14,044 bases of DNA from SXMI01 sp964391365 (lineage in GTDB: Bacteria > Actinomycetota > Acidimicrobiia > Acidimicrobiales > Microtrichaceae): contig CAYMKW010000080.1 of the NCBI GenBank assembly GCA_964391365.1, positions 1-14,044 of the forward strand, read 5' to 3'. The first letter of the stretch is position 1, and each line of letters starts with the position of its first letter. Positions 1 through 6,898 of the stretch are shown here, piece after piece. The notes under the pieces are model-generated. The model had not been told where the DNA came from. It saw only the letters and a list, made by a program, of their open reading frames with translations, and ran no database searches. The position numbers and the translations under genes are program-made.

Positions 1-160
1 CGGCGGCGCAGCCTGCGCCGGCACCTGCACCCGCGCCGGCACCCGCCCCGGCGGCGCAGCCCGCACCGGCTCCGGCACCTTCAGCCCAGCCGGCACCGGC
101 ACCTGCGGCCCAGCCCGCTCCTGCACCGGCGCCCGAGCCGGAGCAGCCGGCGCGACGCGG
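1..160 (+). repeat. Imperfect Ala/Pro-coding tandem repeat
   Basis: Variations of a unit encoding (A)AQPAPAPAP recur about four times, with GCN and CCN codons alternating. AQP recurs at about bases 6, 54, 84 and 108. The repeat lies in frame inside the truncated coding region, so changes in copy number would lengthen or shorten the linker without a frameshift. Confidence 0.6.
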
Positions 161-176
161 CCTGTTCGGTCGCTGA
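1..176 (+). CDS. C-terminal tail of an unidentified protein, Ala/Pro-rich (5'-truncated)
   Basis: The open frame enters from the left edge (first full codon at base 3) and ends at TGA 174-176. It encodes about 57 residues made of AQPAPAPAP-type repeats, then PEPEQPARRGLFGR. Such Ala/Pro stretches are usually extended, flexible linkers or wall-spanning tails, and the short basic, hydrophobic end RRGLFGR may be a docking peptide. No catalytic or family-specific residue falls inside the window, so I cannot name the protein. The gene converges on the small membrane protein gene on the other strand, with a hairpin between them. Codon use matches the neighbours, so I see no sign of recent transfer. 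Confidence 0.75.
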   Translation, partial: AAQPAPAPAPAPAPAPAAQPAPAPAPSAQPAPAPAAQPAPAPAPEPEQPARRGLFGR

Positions 177-198
177 TCCCCGGGCGCTGACCGCGGCG

Positions 199-234
199 CA
201 CCGATCGTCCCGCCCGGATGGGGGCGGTCCGGTG
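199..234. terminator. Probable bidirectional terminator hairpin between convergent genes
   Basis: A GC stem CCGCCC (210-215) pairs with GGGCGG (222-227) around a 6-nt loop. An outer CACCG (199-203) can pair with CGGTG (230-234) across a small internal loop. It sits in the 71-bp gap between the stop codons of the left-edge gene (+) and the small membrane protein gene (-), the expected place for a shared terminator. There is no U-tract on either side, as is common in high-GC Actinomycetota. Confidence 0.5.
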
Positions 235-247
235 GGGCCGGCCGAAC

Positions 248-553
248 TCAGCTGACGAGCAGACCGAGACCGACGACGACGACGCTCAGCGCCACGCCGA
301 CGAAGGCGGCGATGACGACGGCCGCCAGCAGGAGCAGCAGGCCGGAACGGAGTCGGGTCGCGGTCGAGATGTTCACCCGCTGGGCATCGGGTCGGTTCTG
401 CCTCAGCCCGGAACTGGGTTCGGTCACAGGCGACCCCGGGTCGGCGGGAGGGTTCGTGGCAGGCTGTGGCGCCGGCGGTCGACCGAACACCGCGATGCCG
501 GCCACCACGGATGCGACCAGCACCAGCACGACTCCGACGACGACGGCGACCAT
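248..553 (-). CDS. Small two-helix membrane protein, function unknown
   Basis: Encodes 101 residues. A Val-rich hydrophobic helix (about 2-23) is followed by a polar Pro-rich segment (about 25-68) with NPPADPGSPVTEPSS, then a second hydrophobic helix (about 71-99). The protein ends right after that helix. I think it is real because the minus-strand reading gives two clean membrane segments and strongly G/C-ending codons, while the overlapping plus-strand frame gives only a low-complexity Thr/Ser run. Its ATG (553-551) shares two bases with the divergent protease ATG at 552. A TACGCT -10-like box lies 10 nt upstream and there is no Shine-Dalgarno. I do not recognise a family. The neighbouring membrane protease makes an accessory or substrate role conceivable, but nothing in the sequence shows it. 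Confidence 0.65.
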   Translation of the reverse strand: MVAVVVGVVLVLVASVVAGIAVFGRPPAPQPATNPPADPGSPVTEPSSGLRQNRPDAQRVNISTATRLRSGLLLLLAAVVIAAFVGVALSVVVVGLGLLVS

Positions 554-1667
554 GACGGAACTCAGCGTACCGAACTCCTCTGCGTCACCCGGATTCGACG
601 TGGCGGAGGTCTCCGATGCTCCCGGTCGACGCCGACGCCGACTCTGGTGGATCGTGGCGGCGGTCCTGCTGGCGGCTGCGCTGGTTGCGGCCGCGCTCCT
701 CGTACCGCTGCCGTACTACCTGATCCAACCCGGATCAGTGCGTCAGGCCGACCCGTTGGTGGAGGTGCAGGGCGCCCCGACCTTCGAGCATCCCGGCGAG
801 GTCCTGTTCACGACCGTGTACATCGACCAGGCGACGGTCGGCCTGCTGATCCGGGGGGCGCTCGACGACGCGTTCGAGTTGCGGACCGAGGAGGAGATCT
901 ACGGCAAGGAAGGGAGGGACGGGAGCAGGCAGGCGAACCAGCAGCGGATGGACCTGTCCAAGCTCGTCGCCACGAAGGTGGCACTGGAGTACCTCGGTTA
1001 CCCGGCGGAGCTCACCGGGTCGGGTGCGCGGGTGCTCGGCGTGGCCCCCGGTTCGCCATCGGCCGGTGTGATCGAGCCAGGTGAGGTGATCGTCGAGGTC
1101 GACGGTCGGCCGGTGCGGATGCCGGACGACATCGCGGTCGCCCTGTCGGGCCGTGCCCCCGGCGACGTCGTGGAGGTGGTCGTCCGGGGACCCGAGTCCG
1201 GGTCGGGGACGCGGACCGAGTCGGTGCGACTGGCGGCCGCCCCGGATGAACCATCACGCCCCGTGCTGGGTGTGTCGGTCGACGTCGCCGAGCCGACGAT
1301 CGACTCGCCGGTACAGGTGCAGATCGACTCGGGCGAGGTCACGGGGCCATCTGCGGGTCTGGCCTGGGCGCTCGCCGTGGTGGATCGACTGGTGGAACCG
1401 TCGCTCACCGAGGGTCGCGATGTTGCGGTCACCGGCGAGATCCTGGCCGACGGCTCGGTCGGCCCGATCGGAGGAATCGCCCAGAAGGTCGCAGCCGTCA
1501 AGCGCGCCGGAGTCGACCTGTTCCTCTACCCGGCGGCGACGCCCGAGGAGGAACGCGCCGAGATCGAGGCGATCGCCGGCGACGACCTGGAGCTGCGCGC
1601 CGTGCGGACGCTCGACGAGGCGATCGACGTCCTCCACCCCGGGGGCGTCCGGCCGACCCAGCCCTGA
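552..1667 (+). CDS. Membrane-anchored PDZ / Lon-like serine protease (YlbL, Rv3194c type)
   Basis: Encodes 371 residues from ATG 552. A short cytoplasmic N-terminus with an Arg cluster precedes one transmembrane helix (about 31-52), followed by VPLPYYLIQPGS, typical of this family. A PDZ domain (about 157-215) contains VLGVAPGSPSAG. The Lon-type S16 domain follows, with the Ser-Lys dyad visible: Ser267 in TGPSAGLAWAL and Lys312 in GPIGGIAQKV, after the Lon-like VTGEILADGSV. The protease faces outside, so it is an ATP-independent membrane protease rather than an AAA+ Lon. B. subtilis YlbL and M. tuberculosis Rv3194c have this architecture, and mycobacteria also place it next to a UPF0182 gene. 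The start is uncertain: no ribosome site or -10 precedes 552, and an in-frame GTG at 600 also keeps the helix. Starts at 312 or 495 would add low-complexity sequence that shadows the opposite-strand gene. Confidence 0.9.
   Translation: MTELSVPNSSASPGFDVAEVSDAPGRRRRRLWWIVAAVLLAAALVAAALLVPLPYYLIQPGSVRQADPLVEVQGAPTFEHPGEVLFTTVYIDQATVGLLIRGALDDAFELRTEEEIYGKEGRDGSRQANQQRMDLSKLVATKVALEYLGYPAELTGSGARVLGVAPGSPSAGVIEPGEVIVEVDGRPVRMPDDIAVALSGRAPGDVVEVVVRGPESGSGTRTESVRLAAAPDEPSRPVLGVSVDVAEPTIDSPVQVQIDSGEVTGPSAGLAWALAVVDRLVEPSLTEGRDVAVTGEILADGSVGPIGGIAQKVAAVKRAGVDLFLYPAATPEEERAEIEAIAGDDLELRAVRTLDEAIDVLHPGGVRPTQP
564..569 (-). promoter_or_regulatory. Putative -10 box TACGCT for the small membrane protein gene
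   Basis: On the minus strand TACGCT (TANNNT) ends 10 nt before the ATG at 553, which would give a 5' UTR of only about 3 nt. No -35 is evident. The spacing is longer than the 6-7 nt seen at the other leaderless-looking genes here, so support is modest. Confidence 0.3.
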
Positions 1668-1714
1668 GCCGCAACGCCGGATCGCGGGTCCGCCGGTGCC
1701 ACCCGTGCGTTCCG

Positions 1715-1720
1715 TAGCAT
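1715..1720 (+). promoter_or_regulatory. -10 box TAGCAT, leaderless start of the DivIVA-like gene
   Basis: TAGCAT (TANNNT) ends 7 nt before the ATG at 1728, so transcription should begin at or within a base of the start codon. There is no Shine-Dalgarno before 1728. It lies in the 60-bp gap after the protease gene, which suggests the DivIVA-like gene can be transcribed on its own. Confidence 0.5.
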
Positions 1721-1727
1721 CCCCGCC

Positions 1728-3848
1728 ATGGTCGACCCCATCCCCGACGCACCGGGCCTCGGTCCCGAGGACCTGACCGCTGCGGGCTTCTCGAAGTCCA
1801 AGCGCGGCTACGACCCGGTCGAGGTGACCGCCCTGCTGGGTCGGGGGGCCGACGCCCTCCGGGCCTGGCAGGAGCGGGACCGGCGCCTGCACGAGCGGAT
1901 CACCACGCTGTCGGCCGAACTCGACTCGGCCCTCGACATCGACGAGCAGCGCATCACCGAGGCCCTGGGCTCCGAGACGGCCCGGATCATCGCTGCGGCC
2001 CGTGATGCCGCCTCGTCGATCCGCAACCGCGCCACCGCCGAGTCGGCGGCGCTCCTCGAGGAGGCGGACGCTGCAGCCGAGGAGACCCGTCAGGCGCTCG
2101 AGGAGGAGCTGTCGGCGGCTCGGGCCGAGGCCGAACGGCTCCGGACCGAGGCGACGCTCGAGACCTCCGAGCTCCGGAAGGAGGCCGAGGATTTCGCCGA
2201 GCGGACCCGATCGAGTGCGCAGGCGACGCACGACGAGCTCGTGGCTGCGGCACAGGCTGTCCTCGCCGAGCGGACCGCCGAGGCGGAGGCGGCCGCTGCG
2301 GCCATCCGTGGGACCGCCGAGGTCGAGCGCGACGCGGCCCGCGCCGATGGGGAACGGATCCGTGAGGAGGCACTCGCCGCGGCCGAGGCCGAGCGGGCCC
2401 AGGCCATGGAGGCCGGCAGGTTGATCGTCGAGGAGGTCCGCCAGTGGCGCGAGGACCAGATCGAGCGGGCCCGCCGGCGTCACCAGGACGCAATCCGGCA
2501 GGTGGAGGCGGTACGTGCGGAGCGCGACCGGATCGTGTCCGCCATCCGCGGGGTCGGCACCACGCTCGACGGGACGGTGGGCGACCTGGTCGGCGACGAT
2601 GCCGGGGACGACGTCCTCGAGCCGCCGCCGCACGTCTCGATCGACGACTTCGTCGTGCAGTTCCCGATCTCGGGCTCGGTACCGGCCACGCGTCCGACGG
2701 CGGTCGCGACGACCGAGGCCGCCGACGACCCGGACGAGGCGGCCCCGCCTGCTCCTGAGGCGCTCGACGATCTGCCGACCGACGTCACCCGTGAGGAGGT
2801 CGTGCTCGACGCCCGGATCATGGAGCAGGTCGCCGCCGACCGGTCCGCCGACGTGGTGGTGCTCGACACGAGCGGCGACGGACGGTCGGCCGGCGCGTTC
2901 GGGACGCCCCCCGACGACGAGGTCGTCGATCAGGAGTCCTCCGACGCCGGGACCGAGGACGATGGTGACGAGCACGACGGTCACGAGGACGACATCGAGG
3001 TCGAGCTCCAGGTGGTCGCCGGGGTGGACGGTGACGCAGGTGAGGTCGCCACCGTGCACGACCTGTTCGAACGGGTGCGGGCGGCGACCGACGACGATTC
3101 CGACGAGGAGTCCGACGACGTGACCGGTGCGCCGCTCGAGGACCCGGTGGCGCTGCCGTCGCTCCTGGACCGTCGAGATGCGCTGCTGGCCCCGGTCGAG
3201 CAGGCGCTCGCCAAGTCGCTGAAGCGCGCCGTGTCGGACGAGCAGAACGAGGTGCTCGACCGTCTCCGGCAGGCCCGTCGGACGACACCGTCGATCGACG
3301 AGCTGCTCGGGGCTGACGACGAGACCGACCGCTACCTGGACCGGATCCGCTCCGACTCGGCCGACGCGGCCGCCGCCGGTGCGACGTTCTGGATCGCGGA
3401 ATCGGGCGGTGACGAGGTGCCCGACGTGTCCGCAGCGATCGACGACGCCGTGGCCCCCGGAGGGCTGCTGCACCGGCTGGTGGCCGAGCTCCTCGAGCAC
3501 CGTCGGGCCCATCTGGTCCGCGTCCTGGATGAGGCCGACGCCGAGGGGCTCGATCCGCACGATGCGCTCAGCAAGGTGCGAGGGGCCTACCGCGAGTGGC
3601 GCTCGGACCGGCTCGCCGGGGCAGCGGGCGACCTGACGTCGGCGGGGTTCGCCTGCGGCGTCGTGGCCGCCGCGCCGGTGGGTGCGACCTGGTGCTGGGT
3701 GGTCGACCACGGTGGCCTGCCCTGCTCGGACGCCGAGGACAACTCGCTGGCCGGCGCCGTGGTGGCGGGCGAGGCGTTCCCGACGGGCGATGTGGCACCT
3801 CCGGCGCACGCCGGGTGCCGATGCATCCTCGCTCCGTCACCTCGGTAA
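1728..3848 (+). CDS. DivIVA-like coiled-coil protein with C-terminal phage MuF-like Cys/His motif
   Basis: Encodes 706 residues, far longer than ordinary DivIVA/Wag31. Residues about 15-40 (FSKSKRGYDPVEVTALL) resemble the DivIVA N-terminal membrane-binding segment. A long Ala/Glu/Arg coiled coil follows to about 265, then an acidic, disordered linker (about 270-485) with runs such as EDDGDEHDGHEDD. A second helical part (about 485-640) leads into the C-terminus: WCWVVDH at 655, PCSDAEDN around Cys666, GEAFPTGD, then PPAHAGCRC with His694, Cys697 and Cys699. This order matches the end of phage Mu gpF-like minor head (MuF) domains, including the preceding helices with YREWRSDRLAG. No transmembrane helix or signal peptide is visible. 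No other phage gene is nearby, so a domesticated module is more likely than a prophage remnant. The coiled coil is clear, the DivIVA assignment likely and the MuF assignment probable. The stop is TAA, unlike its neighbours. Confidence 0.85.
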   Translation: MVDPIPDAPGLGPEDLTAAGFSKSKRGYDPVEVTALLGRGADALRAWQERDRRLHERITTLSAELDSALDIDEQRITEALGSETARIIAAARDAASSIRNRATAESAALLEEADAAAEETRQALEEELSAARAEAERLRTEATLETSELRKEAEDFAERTRSSAQATHDELVAAAQAVLAERTAEAEAAAAAIRGTAEVERDAARADGERIREEALAAAEAERAQAMEAGRLIVEEVRQWREDQIERARRRHQDAIRQVEAVRAERDRIVSAIRGVGTTLDGTVGDLVGDDAGDDVLEPPPHVSIDDFVVQFPISGSVPATRPTAVATTEAADDPDEAAPPAPEALDDLPTDVTREEVVLDARIMEQVAADRSADVVVLDTSGDGRSAGAFGTPPDDEVVDQESSDAGTEDDGDEHDGHEDDIEVELQVVAGVDGDAGEVATVHDLFERVRAATDDDSDEESDDVTGAPLEDPVALPSLLDRRDALLAPVEQALAKSLKRAVSDEQNEVLDRLRQARRTTPSIDELLGADDETDRYLDRIRSDSADAAAAGATFWIAESGGDEVPDVSAAIDDAVAPGGLLHRLVAELLEHRRAHLVRVLDEADAEGLDPHDALSKVRGAYREWRSDRLAGAAGDLTSAGFACGVVAAAPVGATWCWVVDHGGLPCSDAEDNSLAGAVVAGEAFPTGDVAPPAHAGCRCILAPSPR

Positions 3849-3851
3849 CCT
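3846..3851 (+). promoter_or_regulatory. -10 box TAACCT overlapping the upstream stop codon
   Basis: TAACCT (TANNNT) ends 7 nt before GTG 3859 of the UPF0182 gene, the same spacing as at 1715-1720. Its first three bases are the TAA stop of the DivIVA-like gene. No Shine-Dalgarno is present. Confidence 0.45.
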
Positions 3852-3858
3852 CAGCGCC

Positions 3859-6831
3859 GTGCGGTACCCGAGCGACGAGCCCGATCAGCCGCCCCGCCCG
3901 CGCAAGCGGAAGGACCGGACCGACCGTCCTCCCCGCGACCACTCCAACCGGGGCCGCATCCTGCTCGCCGTCGGCCTCGTCGGCGTGGTGGTCCTGCTCC
4001 TCTCGGTCCGGGCGATCGCCACGTTCTGGACGGACATCCTGTGGTTCGACTCGCTCGACCTCGGCTCGGTGTGGCGCAAGCTGCTGTCGGCGAAGGTGAC
4101 CCTCGGGGCCGGCGCCACGCTCGCCTTCTTCCTCGTCCTGTGGATCAACCTAGTGATCGCCGACCGGCTGGCACCCCAGTTCCTGCCGGTCTCGGGTAGC
4201 GACGACGAGGTGCTCATCCGTTACCGGGAGCTCGTCTCGGGTCGACAGCGGCTCGTCGAGGTGGTCGTGGCGCTGCTCGTCGCCATCATTCCGGGGATCA
4301 GCGCATCGTCGCAGTGGATGCAGTTCCTGTTGTTCAGGTTCGGCGGGTCGTTCGGTGAGCCCGACCCCGAGTTCGGCGTCGACCTGGGCTTCTACGTCTT
4401 CAAGCTGCCGTTCCTCACCCAGGTCGTGGACTGGGCCTTCGGGTTCCTGCTCGTCACGGCGATCGTCGTCGCCGTCGTCCACTACCTGAACGGGGCCATC
4501 CGCCTCCAGGCCATGGGGGAGCGCATCACCCCGAACGCCAAGGCCCACCTGTCGATCATCCTGGCGGTCGCAGCGCTGGTGAAGGCGGGTGACTACTACC
4601 TGCAGCGCTTCGAGCTGCTGACCTCCCAGGGGCAGTCCTTCGACGGCGCCGGCTACACCGACGTGACCGCCCGGCTGCCTGCCATCAACATGCTCGTGCT
4701 GGTCTCGCTGTTCGTGGCGGTGCTGCTGATCGTCAACATCTGGCGGCGGGGCTGGGTGCTCCCCTCGATCGTCGTGGCCCTGTGGCTGGTCACGGCCATC
4801 GTCGCCGGCAGCCTGTACCCGTCGTTCGTTCAGCGGTTCCAGGTGAGCCCGGCCGAGCTCGCCAAGGAACGTCCCTACATCGAGCGGAACATCGAGGCGA
4901 CCCGGGCGGCGGTCGGGCTCGACGGGGTCGACCAGGTCGACTTCGTCTACGACCCGGACCTGACGACGGAGGAGGTCGCGAGTCAGCAGGCGAACCTGGA
5001 CAACGCCCGGCTGCTCGATCCGAGCGTCATGCGACCGACGATCCAGGACCTGGAGTTCGGCCGCGAGTTCTACGCCTTCCGTGATGTGGACGTCGACCGC
5101 TACATCGTGCAGCAGGGCGATCAGCCACCGGTGCGGGAACCCGTGATCATCTCGACCCGCGAGCTCAACACCCAGGGCATCTCGTCCCCGTCCTGGGAGA
5201 AGCTCCACCTGGTGTTCACCCACGGGTACGCGGCGGCCGTGGCGCCGTCGAACAAGGTCGACGGCCGGGGCGAGCCCGAGTTCCTCGTGTCCGGGATCCC
5301 CGCGACCTACGACGGCCTGCCGCCGCTGGAACGACCCGAGCTGTACCACGGCGAGGACATGGACGGCTACGCGATCGTCGGGACCGACCAGACCGAACTG
5401 ACCGCCGACCAGGTCACGACGAACTACGAGGGAACCTCGGGGGTCCCCATCGACGGCCTGCTCCGCAAGGCGGCGTTCTCGCTGCGCTTCGGTGAGATCG
5501 AACCGCTGATCTCGGGCAGTCTGACCGACCGGTCCAAGGTCATCTACGTGCGCGACATCCGGGAACGTGTCCGGACGGTGGCACCTTTCCTGACGCTCGA
5601 CGAGGACCCCTACGCGGTGCTCCTCGACGGTCGCGTGAAGTACGTCGTGGATGCCTACACGGCCTCCACCCACTACCCGTACGCCGAGGCGCTCGACGCC
5701 GCAGCAGTGAGCGAGACGCAGCGGGGCTCGTTCAACTACATCCGCAACAGTGTGAAGGCCGTCGTCGACGCCTACGACGGGACGGTGACGCTCTACCTGA
5801 CCGACACGCTCTACGGCGGGGAACAGGACCCGATCATCCGGGCCTACGCCGAGGCGTTCCCCGGACTGTTCGTCTCCGAGATCCCGGAGTCCCTGCGGGC
5901 GCACTTCCGGTACCCCGAGCTGTTGTTCAAGACCCAGACCCAGGTGTGGGGCCGGTACCACCAGACCGACGTCGCGACCTTCTTCAACAACTCGGACCGC
6001 TGGGACATCGCCCAGCAGCCGCCGAACACGTCGGGTGGGACGACCATCGAGGAGCTCGATCCGACGCAGCCGACCTCGCAGCTCGACCGGATCGAGCCGT
6101 ACTACCAGCTCATGCAGTTGCAGCCGGGGGAGGCACCCCAGTTCGTCCTCACCCGGCCGTTCGTGCTGGCGTCGAACGACGACAGCGCCCGGAACCTGAC
6201 GGCGGTGATGGTCGCGGCCAACGACCCGGCCGACTACGGCCAGCTCACCCAGGTGGTGATGGCCCAGCGGAACGCCGACGGTGAGGTCGTTCCCAACACC
6301 CGGGTGGACGGCCCGCTCCGGGCCAACCAGAAGATGGTGACCTACCAGCCCGTCTCCGAGTACCAGTCGCTCGTCGGTCGGTCGGGGTCCCGCGTGCAGT
6401 TCGGCAACCTCCTCACGCTCCCGTTCGGTGACTCGCTCCTCTACCTCCGGCCCGTGTACGCCAAGGAGGAGCAGAGCGGCCGCTACGCGCTGACCCGGGT
6501 CGTCGTGGCCTCGGGCGACACGGTCGGGTTCGGCGACACGGTCGAACAGGCGGTCGCCGACCTCCTCGACTCCGACCCCGACGGCTCGTCCGGCACACCG
6601 ACACCGACACCGACACCGACACCGGCGCCCACCCCGACGCCGGACGGTACGACCGCCGCCACCCCGACCGATCTGCTCGCCGAGGCCGACCAGAAGTTCA
6701 CCCAGGCCGAGGACCGCCTGCGCAGCGGGGACCTGGCCGGCTACGAGCAGGCCGTCGAGGCGGCCCGGGACCTGGTGCGCCAGGCGAACGAACAGTTGGT
6801 CGCCTCGGGGTCCACGCAGCCTCCGGGCTGA
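3859..6831 (+). CDS. UPF0182 family large membrane protein (Rv3193c type)
   Basis: Encodes 990 residues, the usual size for actinobacterial UPF0182. GTG 3859 is preferred because it gives a short polar, Arg/Lys-rich N-terminus and follows a -10 box at leaderless spacing. The longer in-frame extension to 3682 lies wholly inside the upstream gene. About seven hydrophobic segments are visible (33-52, 84-103, 133-150, 190-210, 229-247, 275-293, 299-317), with FGVDLGFYVFKLPF between helices three and four. A large domain (about 320-905), presumably outside the membrane, follows. Then come a Thr-Pro linker (913-928) and a helical C-terminus (about 940-985, AEADQKFTQAEDRL). The biochemical role of the family is not established. 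Placement beside the PDZ/Lon-like protease repeats the mycobacterial arrangement and suggests an envelope role. Confidence 0.93.
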   Translation: MRYPSDEPDQPPRPRKRKDRTDRPPRDHSNRGRILLAVGLVGVVVLLLSVRAIATFWTDILWFDSLDLGSVWRKLLSAKVTLGAGATLAFFLVLWINLVIADRLAPQFLPVSGSDDEVLIRYRELVSGRQRLVEVVVALLVAIIPGISASSQWMQFLLFRFGGSFGEPDPEFGVDLGFYVFKLPFLTQVVDWAFGFLLVTAIVVAVVHYLNGAIRLQAMGERITPNAKAHLSIILAVAALVKAGDYYLQRFELLTSQGQSFDGAGYTDVTARLPAINMLVLVSLFVAVLLIVNIWRRGWVLPSIVVALWLVTAIVAGSLYPSFVQRFQVSPAELAKERPYIERNIEATRAAVGLDGVDQVDFVYDPDLTTEEVASQQANLDNARLLDPSVMRPTIQDLEFGREFYAFRDVDVDRYIVQQGDQPPVREPVIISTRELNTQGISSPSWEKLHLVFTHGYAAAVAPSNKVDGRGEPEFLVSGIPATYDGLPPLERPELYHGEDMDGYAIVGTDQTELTADQVTTNYEGTSGVPIDGLLRKAAFSLRFGEIEPLISGSLTDRSKVIYVRDIRERVRTVAPFLTLDEDPYAVLLDGRVKYVVDAYTASTHYPYAEALDAAAVSETQRGSFNYIRNSVKAVVDAYDGTVTLYLTDTLYGGEQDPIIRAYAEAFPGLFVSEIPESLRAHFRYPELLFKTQTQVWGRYHQTDVATFFNNSDRWDIAQQPPNTSGGTTIEELDPTQPTSQLDRIEPYYQLMQLQPGEAPQFVLTRPFVLASNDDSARNLTAVMVAANDPADYGQLTQVVMAQRNADGEVVPNTRVDGPLRANQKMVTYQPVSEYQSLVGRSGSRVQFGNLLTLPFGDSLLYLRPVYAKEEQSGRYALTRVVVASGDTVGFGDTVEQAVADLLDSDPDGSSGTPTPTPTPTPAPTPTPDGTTAATPTDLLAEADQKFTQAEDRLRSGDLAGYEQAVEAARDLVRQANEQLVASGSTQPPG
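6595..6624 (+). repeat. Hexanucleotide repeat (ACACCG)5 in the UPF0182 gene
   Basis: Five perfect, consecutive ACACCG units encode five Thr-Pro pairs (residues 913-922) of a TP-rich linker, then a diverged continuation. Because the unit is six bases, slippage would change linker length by Thr-Pro steps without breaking the frame. Confidence 0.9.
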
Positions 6832-6886
6832 GTCCGCCACGCAACAGGCCCTTCGCCGCGGGCACCACCCTGACCGGACCCACCGC

Positions 6887-6892
6887 TACCAT
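6887..6892 (+). promoter_or_regulatory. -10 box TACCAT, leaderless start of the DedA gene
   Basis: TACCAT (TANNNT) ends 6 nt before GTG 6899, with no Shine-Dalgarno between them. It lies in the 67-bp gap after the UPF0182 gene. I see no convincing -35. Confidence 0.5.
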
Positions 6893-6898
6893 GCGTCC

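Noticed and set aside
312..551. N-terminal extension of the PDZ/Lon-like protease to ATG 312 or 495
   Set aside because: The extension is Thr/Ser/Pro low-complexity and antisense to the better-supported small membrane protein. The family usually begins shortly before the transmembrane helix.
1254..3809. Long minus-strand open frame (851 codons) across the protease and DivIVA-like genes
   Set aside because: It is a shadow of two well-supported plus-strand genes in GC-rich DNA. The product is a His/Arg/Gly-rich low-complexity sequence with no domain.
1728..3848. Prophage or prophage remnant, suggested by the MuF-like motif
   Set aside because: There is no terminase, portal, capsid, integrase or attachment repeat nearby, and codon use and GC content match the flanking housekeeping genes.
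3682..3858. N-terminal extension of the UPF0182 protein upstream of GTG 3859
   Set aside because: It lies inside the DivIVA-like gene and encodes an Arg/Thr/Ala-rich shadow. GTG 3859 follows a -10 box at leaderless spacing and gives a typical N-terminus.
4150..6840. Minus-strand open frame of 896 codons opposite the UPF0182 gene
   Set aside because: The product is rich in Val, Asp, His and Arg with no recognisable motif. The plus-strand frame encodes a full UPF0182 protein.
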